From Nitrospina sp. (GTDB lineage: Bacteria; Nitrospinota; Nitrospinia; Nitrospinales; VA-1): a stretch of DNA of 57,127 nt. How positions within the stretch are numbered: position 1 is the stretch's first letter; each line of letters starts with the position of its first letter. The position numbers and the translations under genes were made by a program. The stretch lies in assembly GCA_018653085.1 (NCBI GenBank), contig JABIAY010000036.1, positions 1 to 57,127 on the forward strand, written 5' to 3'. Under the pieces are notes generated by a model. The model had not been told where the DNA came from and did no database searches. It was given only the letters and a program-made list of their open reading frames with translations. Of this stretch, positions 6,002-12,897 are shown in pieces.

Positions 6002-6497
6002 ATTGAATACGGGCGATACGGGTTTGAGCTAATTTCCGGACATAATGGATCAGTTGCCAAACTTGAGTATCATTCAAATGGTTCTTGAAAGAAGGCATAC
6101 CGGTGCCAGGAGACCCATTTTTTATAATCCAGAAGAGTTGACCATCCGGCACCCCGTTAATTGTCTGGGCACAGGTAAAGTTCCTGGGAGGAGGTGTCAG
6201 CCCTACCGCCATCATTCCTTTTCCATCCCCACTAGTTCCATGGCAATTCTTGCAAGCCAGAGGCTTGGCCTTTTCCTCAAAAAGACCTTTTCCTTCCAAA
6301 ATATTCTCTATGGTAGGCTTTAACGGATTAACTCTGTTGTAAAGTTCCCTGGGGGCTTGTTTGGTATTACGTGGCTGAGGACAAGCCGCCCAAAGTGGAG
6401 TAGAGAACCAAATCATCAACAAAAGGAAACATAAAGCGACCACTCCAATTTTAACGCGAGGTTGTGTTTTCATCTTTTTCTCTTCATCTGCACTCAT
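6000..6497 (-). CDS. Exported monohaem class I cytochrome c
   Basis: 165 residues from the ATG at 6497, with an AAGGG box upstream. An N-terminal basic stretch and hydrophobic segment (about 15-37) end at LWAAC, so it is either a Sec-exported protein or a lipoprotein anchored at Cys39. The haem site is CKNCH (82-86), and the axial Met is in GTGMPSF (Met134). The order CxxCH, P-rich loop, WxxIxNGxxGTGMPSF and a final helix with WQLIHYVR fits single-haem c-type cytochromes that shuttle electrons in the periplasm. It lies inside the stack of tRNA tails, convergent with the micro-ORF, so it may be island cargo or the first chromosomal gene. Confidence 0.9.
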   Translation of the reverse strand: MSADEEKKMKTQPRVKIGVVALCFLLLMIWFSTPLWAACPQPRNTKQAPRELYNRVNPLKPTIENILEGKGLFEEKAKPLACKNCHGTSGDGKGMMAVGLTPPPRNFTCAQTINGVPDGQLFWIIKNGSPGTGMPSFKNHLNDTQVWQLIHYVRKLAQTRIARIQ

Positions 6498-6570
6498 CAA
6501 AAGAACCCTTTTATTTACCTAAAGAGCAATATGAGTCCTGTTTACGAAAACATCAATACCATCTACTTGT

Positions 6571-6632
6571 AATCTGGCTCCTGCTAACAAATAAAAAAAG
6601 GGTCTACGGCGAACACCGTAGGCCCTTTTTGG
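6571..6632 (+). repeat. Oldest tRNA-fMet tail plus terminator, copy 4
   Basis: AATCTGGCTCCTGCTAACAA matches the acceptor end of the intact tails with three substitutions and one inserted base. It runs straight into AAAAAAAGGGTCTACGG...CCGTAGGCCC, a terminator hairpin nearly identical to 5409-5434. The homology with 5381-5441 covers about 62 bp. The tRNA part has decayed more than in copies 1 and 3, as expected for the first integration event. The hairpin can serve both strands. Confidence 0.7.
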
Positions 6633-6639
6633 TCTTTTA

Positions 6640-6855
6640 TTAATTTCTGGTGTACAGACTGATCGTCCGCAGGAAACTAATTAAAAGTCCCCCTTCTTTT
6701 ACCTCCGCCCTTGCATTGGCCTGAGACAGTTTTGTGGCAATTTGTATCACGGTTTTGGATAGGGCAAGAACTTGACTTTGGGTCTTAAGGTCTTTATATA
6801 TGGGCTGTAGAGCCTGTAGTTTTTTTTGTTGTGGTGAGTGCAACCGTTGAGTCAA
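6640..6855 (-). CDS. Possible 71-residue helical protein
   Basis: Opens at TTG, has a helical, Gln/Lys-rich composition (QALQPIYKDLKTQSQVLALSKTV) and ends eight bases before the bidirectional terminator at 6600-6632. No clear ribosome-binding site and no recognisable family. It may be real because the terminator would otherwise have no minus-strand gene to close. Confidence 0.35.
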   Translation of the reverse strand: MTQRLHSPQQKKLQALQPIYKDLKTQSQVLALSKTVIQIATKLSQANARAEVKEGGLLISFLRTISLYTRN

Positions 6856-6914
6856 ATCAAGCTTTCATCTCTTTCCCGCTTTCCAATCCGTCAGCTTTCC
6901 TAATGTGACCTGTT

Positions 6915-7910
6915 ATGTCTAAATTCATAAAGCTGGCTTTTCTCATTATAGGTTGCCTGCTTTTAGGATGGGCCATCAACGCAGTGGACCTGATAAGTGT
7001 TGGAGCCCTTCTTAAAAAACTGGGTGGGGGCTTTCTGGTCGTCATCCTTCTCTACGCAGGGGTTACCTGGTTGGACACCCTTTCCTGGAAATGCAATTTT
7101 CGCCCTGAAGAAACTCAACACTTTACGGATGGGAAATTATGGCGGATTCGGCAGATCGGTGAGGCCTATAACATGATCACTCCCTTCGCAACATTAGGGG
7201 GGGAGCCGCTGAAAGCTCAACTTTTAAAGGAACATCAGGGGATCAGTTTAAAACAAGCCATTTCTTCACAAATCATCTCCAAAACCACTTTTCTAACAGG
7301 ACTCATCCTGTTCTTCATCCCCGGGATAACCATGATCATGAACTCATCGAAAGTTTCAGAGGAGTTCAAAACAATCAGCCTTGTTGGAATGGGAACACTT
7401 TCTACCTGTATTTTTCTGTTTTTCGTTTTTCAGGTTACGGGAATCCTGGGCAAACTCTGCCACTGGTTTGGTCAAAAAACCAGCAGGCCCAACCTGAAAC
7501 ATAATCTAAAAAAACTCGAACATTTAAATGAGCTGTTCTCAGGTTTCTATGGCAAATATCCGGTGAGGGTGGTCAAGGCTGTGATTTTGGCTTTTCTTGG
7601 GTGGGTATTGGGTCTCGGGCAAATGTACGCAATCCTTTATTTTCTTGGTTTTCCGGTCAGCTTTTACGATCTTTGGGTTATGGAAGCGTTGGCCCAATTG
7701 GTAAAAATTGGCAGTTTCATGATCCCTTTGAGCCTGGGTGCCCTGGAGGGCGGTTTGATTTTGATATTCACGGCGTTGGGTTACCCCGCAAATCTGGGCT
7801 TGGCTGTTTCGCTTGTAGCAAGGATGAAAGATCTGGTCTGGGTGGGACTGGGGCTGGCATTGGATGGCAAAATGACCTTCACCGCTAAGCGCGGGGCCAA
7901 CGAGCAATAA
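6915..7910 (+). CDS. LPG-synthase-TM / HpnL-like flippase-domain membrane protein
   Basis: 331 residues with about seven to eight hydrophobic segments. The motif YNMITPFATLGGEPLKAQLL (about 85-104) is characteristic of the lysylphosphatidylglycerol-synthetase transmembrane (UPF0104) superfamily; a second conserved-looking stretch is IPLSLGALEGGLILIF (about 273-288). Members such as HpnL and AglD are proposed lipid flippases or glycolipid transporters in the inner membrane. No hopanoid genes are adjacent, so the substrate is unknown. Start chosen at the first ATG; the ribosome-binding site is weak. Confidence 0.75.
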   Translation: MSKFIKLAFLIIGCLLLGWAINAVDLISVGALLKKLGGGFLVVILLYAGVTWLDTLSWKCNFRPEETQHFTDGKLWRIRQIGEAYNMITPFATLGGEPLKAQLLKEHQGISLKQAISSQIISKTTFLTGLILFFIPGITMIMNSSKVSEEFKTISLVGMGTLSTCIFLFFVFQVTGILGKLCHWFGQKTSRPNLKHNLKKLEHLNELFSGFYGKYPVRVVKAVILAFLGWVLGLGQMYAILYFLGFPVSFYDLWVMEALAQLVKIGSFMIPLSLGALEGGLILIFTALGYPANLGLAVSLVARMKDLVWVGLGLALDGKMTFTAKRGANEQ

Positions 7911-7930
7911 CCCTCGCTGGCTAACGTGAC

Positions 7931-8079
7931 GCTCTTCTCGGCTTAACGATCTCTTTGTATCGGCCTCCCCTGCCAAGGGGCGGTCAATGACCGATGACAA
8001 CTAGCAACAAGGCTACGCCTTGAAAAAATATACAATGACTCTACTGGCGAGCAACCGTTCTTCTCGGCTTAACAAGCTC
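7931..8079. repeat. Short dispersed repeats between convergent genes
   Basis: A roughly 23-bp unit (GYTCTTCTCGGCTTAACRA) occurs at 7931-7953 and again at 8057-8079. Between them is the palindrome CAAGGCTACGCCTTG (8008-8022), which recurs at 48200-48214. No gene is seen in 7911-8107. Confidence 0.5.
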
Positions 8080-8107
8080 TTACTCATTCCCACCGGGCGT
8101 GGCCCGG

Positions 8108-8533
8108 CTAGAAATTGTCTCGGGAAACTCCTCGGTCGCGCCCTCTTCCACCTGGCGTGTGACCCAGAGATGTGGTGAAGACATCTCCCTGCTGAACCAG
8201 ACCGTCGTGTGCAGTCCGAATGGTTCCAATCCGGTTCTCTTTAATCTCTAAAGCTGCTTCGTCAATCAGGTCCTCTTCCTTTTTAGCGGCTTCCGTCTTT
8301 TTAGGCTTAGTGCCTTGGTCTTCGCTTGCGCCTTCTGAAGATTCGGCTGGTTCTGTAGCCACGGTTTCACTCTCAGCTTCCAGCTCTTCAGCCTCTGCCT
8401 CTTTCATGGAGCTTTTAAAGTTTTTTATGCTCCTTCCAAAGGCGGAACCAATCTCCGGAAGTTTGCCAGCTCCAAAAATGATCATAATAATGACCAAAAT
8501 TATCATTAACTCAGGAAAACCTATTCCCATCAT
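8108..8533 (-). CDS. tatA: Twin-arginine translocase subunit TatA with a long tail
   Basis: The N-terminus ([37 protein letters not shown]) is the TatA/E hallmark: a short transmembrane helix, the FGxxKLPE hinge and an amphipathic helix. A Glu/Ala-rich acidic tail follows. TatA oligomers form the pore for folded Tat substrates. At 141 residues it is longer than the usual 60-100. The last ~40 residues (from about 100, Gly/Arg-rich) read through a stretch that looks like dispersed repeat DNA and end at a TAG beside the palindrome CCGGGCCACGCCCGG. The start ATG has AGGAG nine bases upstream; a second ATG follows at once. No tatC is in view. Confidence 0.9.
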   Translation of the reverse strand: MMGIGFPELMIILVIIMIIFGAGKLPEIGSAFGRSIKNFKSSMKEAEAEELEAESETVATEPAESSEGASEDQGTKPKKTEAAKKEEDLIDEAALEIKENRIGTIRTAHDGLVQQGDVFTTSLGHTPGGRGRDRGVSRDNF

Positions 8534-8608
8534 AAGCTCTTTCTCCTTTTGGCTAATCTGATTGAGACGTCAGTCTATCAAAACAAGCTCTGAATTGACA
8601 GAGTTTTA

Positions 8609-8632
8609 CTGCCCGGCCATACGACCGGGCAG
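8609..8632. other. Perfect hairpin between tatA and the TPR gene
   Basis: CTGCCCGG / CCGGGCAG with an eight-base loop. Neither side has a T tract, so it is not a typical terminator. It may stabilise or process a transcript. Confidence 0.45.
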
Positions 8633-8690
8633 CACCCATAGAGCGGGTAATACTCTATACTTCCTCCTGATTAAAGGAGTCCCGGGGGAC

Positions 8691-9050
8691 CTAGTGTCCC
8701 AAATGTCCGTTCAAAATAGGGGAGCTTAGAATCGCTTTATTCCCCTTGGCGAGATCTTTTGCTTTTTTAAAATGCTTGGTCGCCGCTCCATGGTCTCCCA
8801 TTTTATCCAGAGCAACCGCTTCATTAAAGTGTATTTCCGCTATAGAACTGTCTTCCGCGGCGGCTTCCTTAAAATGTTTCAATGCCTCCTCTGCATGGCC
8901 CATCCCCCAATGCTTGATTCCTGCTTTATTATGCATATCAGCACCGGCATTAGACCCTGCGGGAAGTGCCATCGGACCCTCTCCAGCAACAGCTGTGAGT
9001 GGCAAGGAAATTAAAACCAAGGCAAATAAAACTGAGATTACTGTTCGCAT
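8691..9050 (-). CDS. Small periplasmic TPR protein
   Basis: 119 residues with a clear signal peptide (hydrophobic 3-20, cleavage near AVAG). Two and a half tetratricopeptide-like units follow (about 42-110: AGIKHWGMGHAEEALKHFKEA, IHFNEAVALDKMGDHGAATKHFKKA). GGGAG lies about nine bases before the ATG. TPRs act as protein-protein scaffolds; the partner is unknown. Upstream of tatA on the same strand, 157 bp away, so the two may be transcribed together or separately. Confidence 0.8.
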   Translation of the reverse strand: MRTVISVLFALVLISLPLTAVAGEGPMALPAGSNAGADMHNKAGIKHWGMGHAEEALKHFKEAAAEDSSIAEIHFNEAVALDKMGDHGAATKHFKKAKDLAKGNKAILSSPILNGHLGH

Positions 9051-9162
9051 ATCACAACTCCCTTAATGTTGAATTTACAATCACCTCAAAAACTTAAATG
9101 GTATGAACCCAATTTAACATATTTATAGATCCAAATTGAATAGCGAATTGATGTCGTTATAT

Positions 9163-9191
9163 TTGACCCGGAACGGCAATAAGTCTATGAT
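9163..9191 (+). promoter_or_regulatory. Sigma-70-type promoter of the LRR gene
   Basis: TTGACC (9163-9168), a 17-bp spacer and TATGAT (9186-9191) match the consensus closely, ending 55 bp before the ATG at 9247. Confidence 0.7.
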
Positions 9192-9246
9192 GAGTCCATT
9201 AGCAAAGTATTGTATTTAATGATTTTTCTCGTTTGAATCTCTTTTT

Positions 9247-9741
9247 ATGCCCCAGGACCAAACCCTAGACTTTGACAAGCTGGTCTCCGATAGGATCGAA
9301 AGGGGAGTTGCGAATGTCAGCCTTTGCCTGGAAAACAAAAAACTGGGCGATGATGAAGTAATCCGCCTGGCAGAAATGGAGGTTTTAGCCGAGCTGACCC
9401 ATCTGGACCTGGGAGAAAACAATATCAGCGACAAAGGTTTGTCGGTGCTTTGTAATTCCCCTTCCACAAAAAACCTGAAAGTATTAAATTTGAAATCCAA
9501 TAATATTACTGAAGTAGGAGCTCAGTCTTTAGCCCAGGCAACGAACCTCTCCCAACTGGAACAGTTGATTTTAAAGTTCAACCGTATTGGAGAACAGGGG
9601 GCAAAATATCTTGCGCAATCGGAAACTCTTGTAAACCTGACCACGCTGGATCTTTTTCGCAACCGGATTGGCGATGCAGGTGCAAAAGCCATCAAATCCT
9701 CAAAAATTTTCAGAAGGGTGAGCCGTCTCAGGCTCGACTGA
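9247..9741 (+). CDS. Leucine-rich-repeat protein (RNI-like)
   Basis: 164 residues with four recognisable repeats of the ribonuclease-inhibitor kind: LTHLDLGENNISDKGLSVL, LKVLNLKSNNITEVGAQSL, LEQLILKFNRIGEQGAKYL and LTTLDLFRNRIGDAGAKAI (about 49-155). There is no signal peptide, so it is probably cytoplasmic. LRR arcs bind other proteins. It is followed seven bases later by the DUF5069 gene, so the two form one unit and may work together. Confidence 0.85.
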   Translation: MPQDQTLDFDKLVSDRIERGVANVSLCLENKKLGDDEVIRLAEMEVLAELTHLDLGENNISDKGLSVLCNSPSTKNLKVLNLKSNNITEVGAQSLAQATNLSQLEQLILKFNRIGEQGAKYLAQSETLVNLTTLDLFRNRIGDAGAKAIKSSKIFRRVSRLRLD

Positions 9742-9748
9742 ATATCAA

Positions 9749-10171
9749 ATGGACCTATCAAGAGCCTATCCACGTAGCCCAAAAGAAGAAATGGCCGGTT
9801 TGGTGCATTTAGCACGCATGATCGACAAAGCCCAGGCCTTTAAACAAGGCCAGATGGCGGACTATATCTATCCCTCCCCGCTCGATAAAATCATCCTGAA
9901 TTTCCTGCGTATTGACTCGGATGTCTTTGCAGCTAAAGCCATGGAAAGCAGCGATGAAGAAATTCGTACATGGGCCGAGGAAACGCTTAAAGGTAAAAAA
10001 CCCGAAGAGCTCGAATTCATCAATGACCAGATTCTTAAACGACGACCAGACTCTGAAGATCGACTGAAATATTTTTACCAAACCCGCGACAGGATTGATC
10101 CTTCAAGAGCCGATGTCGAAACCTGGGTCGACCTTTTGGACTTGGAGGAAGGCCGCCTGCCAAAAAAATAA
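9749..10171 (+). CDS. DUF5069-family protein
   Basis: 140 residues beginning MDLSRAYPRSPKEEMAGLVHLARMIDKAQA. That start, and the later SPLDKIILNFLRIDSDVFA, are typical of DUF5069. The function of the family is not known. No signal peptide or membrane segment. Short spacing after the LRR gene indicates co-expression. Confidence 0.8.
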   Translation: MDLSRAYPRSPKEEMAGLVHLARMIDKAQAFKQGQMADYIYPSPLDKIILNFLRIDSDVFAAKAMESSDEEIRTWAEETLKGKKPEELEFINDQILKRRPDSEDRLKYFYQTRDRIDPSRADVETWVDLLDLEEGRLPKK

Positions 10172-10254
10172 TTTTATTCCCGACACTTTTCACGCATGGT
10201 ATTACTGCCTGTTTTGGTCCAACTATCCCCCGCTTGCCGCTATAACAATTGATC

Positions 10255-12654
10255 ATGAAAAAATCACTGGAAAACCAAAAGCCCATCACATTTAAAAAGA
10301 AAAAGAAACGTTCCAAACTTGGAAAGATTCTAATCGTCACGTTTTATTCCCTCACCCTTTTTTGTTTGATCGCAGGTTTTGCCGGGGCAAGCTTTATATA
10401 TTTCCACTATTCCCAGGACCTGCCGGATGTCCGTGAATTAAAAAATTATCATCCCAGCACCATCACCCAGATTTATTCGGACGGGGACGAGAAGGTCGCC
10501 GAGTTTTATATAGAAAAGCGCATCATGGTTCCGCTTGAAGATATTCCTCTGGCCTTGAAACAGGCCACTCTGGCGGTTGAGGACTCCAACTTCTACTACC
10601 ACCTGGGCATTGACCCTAAAGCTATTTTCAGGGCCTTTATCACCAACATGAAAGCCGGACGTGTGGTGGAGGGCGGGAGCACTATTACCCAGCAATTATC
10701 CAAAACGTTATTTTTATCCCGCGAACGCACATTACCTCGAAAAATCAGGGAAGCCATATTATCCGTCAGGCTGGAACTGGTTTTCACCAAGGATGAGATT
10801 CTCGAAATGTATCTTAACCAAATTTATTACGGGCATGGCAGTTACGGCGTGGAGGCCGCCGCCCGCACCTATTTTGGCAGGGGTGTTGCGGATATTACTA
10901 TAGCGGAATGTGCGATGATCGCCAGCCTTCCAAAGGCTCCCAACCACTACTCACCGTATAAGGACCCGAAACGCGCGCGCAAAAGAAGAAATCACACCAT
11001 TCGTAGAATGTCCTATCTTTCTTTCATCACCAAGAGCGAAGGGGAAAGTGCTCTGAACGAGGAGTTTCACCTGGGTGAAGTTACAAGCATGCTCAACAGA
11101 GCTCCTTATTTTGTTGAACATATACGGCAGTTCCTTGAAGAGAAGTATGGCAGTAGCAAGCTTTATCGCGGCGGTTTAAAAGTTTATACCACTCTCGATA
11201 TGGATCTACAGGAATCCGCCCAGAAATCTGTCATAAAGCATTTAAGAATCGCTGATAAACGATATGGCTATCGAGGCGCATTAGACAATTGGGATCTATC
11301 CAGAGGAGAATTATCCATTCAGGAAGCCTTGATAAAAATGAACCGCTTTAAAGAGGGTGAAGGCATCACAGCGGGTAAGATTATAAAGGGGGTTGTGGTT
11401 TCGGTAAATGAAAAACAAGTATCGGTTTTTTTGGGACCTGATGAAGGAACCATCGACATTCGCGATATGAATTGGGCAAGGCCACCCAATACACGGCTGG
11501 ACGGAAGATGGGCAAGAATCAAAAGGCCGAGCGAAGCTCTGCACCCAGGAGATTTAATTTTGGTAAAACCACTAAGGATTCTTGAAGGCAGTCTGGGCTG
11601 GGCACTGGCCTTGGAACAAGAGCCCGATGTGGAAGGCAGTCTGGTAAGCCTGGACCCGAAAACAGGTCAAGTCAAGGCTATGGTTGGAGGTTATTCCTTC
11701 GCCAAAAGCCAGTTTAACCGGGCCGTGCAGGCTATTCGGCAACCGGGCTCCGCATTCAAACCCATTATCTATGCGGCCGCAGTCAAGGAGGGTTTTTCCC
11801 CGGCCAGCATCATCATAGACTCCCCGATAATATTCAAGGAAAAGGAAGATGCCTTTGATAAATGGAAACCTGTAAATTTCGAGGAAAAATTTTACGGGCC
11901 AACGTCACTACGCACCGCCCTCACCCACTCTCGCAATGTGGTGACCGTCAAGCTCATGCAAAATATCGGTATCAAGGGAACTATCAAACTGGCAAAAAGC
12001 CTGGGCATCACCTCCAATATGGAAAGAAACCTGTCCATATCGCTGGGGTCATCGGGGTTAACACTATTCGAACTCACTTCCGCCTATTCAGCATTTGCAA
12101 ATAATGGAACCCTGATCAAACCCCGCTCAATCAGGAGTATTCAAAACCGTAAAGGAGAAATCCTATATACCGCTAAACCCGAAATTACCCAGCCGATTTC
12201 CCCAGGCGTTGCTTATACCATCACAAGCTTATTGCAAAGCGTTGTGGAACACGGAACCGGAAAAAAGGTTAAGGTGCTCAATCGACCTGTGGCAGGAAAA
12301 ACAGGAACTACCAATAATTTCGTGGATGCCTGGTTCATGGGCTATACACCGGAGCTTGTAACCGGGGTTTGGGTCGGCAAGGATAAAGACGAACCTCTGG
12401 GGAGAAATGAAACGGGATCCCGGGCCGCCATACCCATATGGTTGCAATTCATGCAGGAGGCTCTTGCCAACAAACCTGTCACTAATTTCCAAATGCCCAG
12501 CGAGATTCAATATTTAAAGATCCTCCCGGAAACCGGAGAGATCACTTCATTTGGCGAGCCCGGTTCACAGTTTGAAATTTTCCTGCAAGACCATCTCCCC
12601 GACAACGTACAACCTTTCCCTGAGAGTTTCCCGGAAGACACATTCCTGAATTAA
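10255..12654 (+). CDS. mrcA: Penicillin-binding protein 1A, bifunctional peptidoglycan synthase
   Basis: About 799 residues from the ATG at 10255; a TTG two codons earlier is less likely. A basic cytoplasmic tail and one transmembrane helix (24-50) precede the GT51 transglycosylase domain. That domain carries the catalytic Glu109 (VEDSNFYYH), GGSTITQQ (140-147) and a second glutamate region near 174. An OB-like insert lies at about 340-450. The transpeptidase has SAFK (499-502), SRN (559-561) and KTGTT (682-686). It polymerises and crosslinks peptidoglycan on the outer face of the inner membrane. It is convergent with an LpoA-like gene, whose homologues activate PBP1A. Confidence 0.95.
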   Translation: MKKSLENQKPITFKKKKKRSKLGKILIVTFYSLTLFCLIAGFAGASFIYFHYSQDLPDVRELKNYHPSTITQIYSDGDEKVAEFYIEKRIMVPLEDIPLALKQATLAVEDSNFYYHLGIDPKAIFRAFITNMKAGRVVEGGSTITQQLSKTLFLSRERTLPRKIREAILSVRLELVFTKDEILEMYLNQIYYGHGSYGVEAAARTYFGRGVADITIAECAMIASLPKAPNHYSPYKDPKRARKRRNHTIRRMSYLSFITKSEGESALNEEFHLGEVTSMLNRAPYFVEHIRQFLEEKYGSSKLYRGGLKVYTTLDMDLQESAQKSVIKHLRIADKRYGYRGALDNWDLSRGELSIQEALIKMNRFKEGEGITAGKIIKGVVVSVNEKQVSVFLGPDEGTIDIRDMNWARPPNTRLDGRWARIKRPSEALHPGDLILVKPLRILEGSLGWALALEQEPDVEGSLVSLDPKTGQVKAMVGGYSFAKSQFNRAVQAIRQPGSAFKPIIYAAAVKEGFSPASIIIDSPIIFKEKEDAFDKWKPVNFEEKFYGPTSLRTALTHSRNVVTVKLMQNIGIKGTIKLAKSLGITSNMERNLSISLGSSGLTLFELTSAYSAFANNGTLIKPRSIRSIQNRKGEILYTAKPEITQPISPGVAYTITSLLQSVVEHGTGKKVKVLNRPVAGKTGTTNNFVDAWFMGYTPELVTGVWVGKDKDEPLGRNETGSRAAIPIWLQFMQEALANKPVTNFQMPSEIQYLKILPETGEITSFGEPGSQFEIFLQDHLPDNVQPFPESFPEDTFLN

Positions 12655-12897
12655 TCGGAGCATATGCCACCCCAAAAACCCCCGCAGGGGTAGAAGCGAG
12701 ATGCTTCGACAAGCTCAGCATGACAAATCAAACCCCACAGGGTCGTCGTCGCGAGCCGCAAAGCGGCGTGGCGATCCAGAGTTTCGCTGGATTGCTTCGC
12801 TTCCCTCGCAAAGACGGGTTATGCAAAGGTCTCCTGCCAAGGGGAATGGAGGGGGTTGCTTTACCATTGCCACCGGCGGCTACGCCGGTCACACTGG
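12655..12897. repeat. Dispersed repeat cluster
   Basis: No gene. Contains a 35-bp unit (12749-12783) identical to 29151-29185, a related flank (TTATGCAAAG near 12818) that also follows the 29-kb copy, and a 21-bp unit TGCCACCGGCGGCTACGCCGG (12868-12888) repeated at 32589-32609. It separates the convergent PBP1A and LpoA-like genes. Open frames here are translations of repeats. Confidence 0.75.

Noticed and set aside
6857-7045. 62-codon minus-strand frame
   Set aside because: Antisense to the start of the flippase-like membrane protein; no independent support.
8609-8632. Rho-independent terminator between tatA and the TPR gene
   Set aside because: The stem is perfect but neither strand has a following T tract, so it was listed only as a hairpin.
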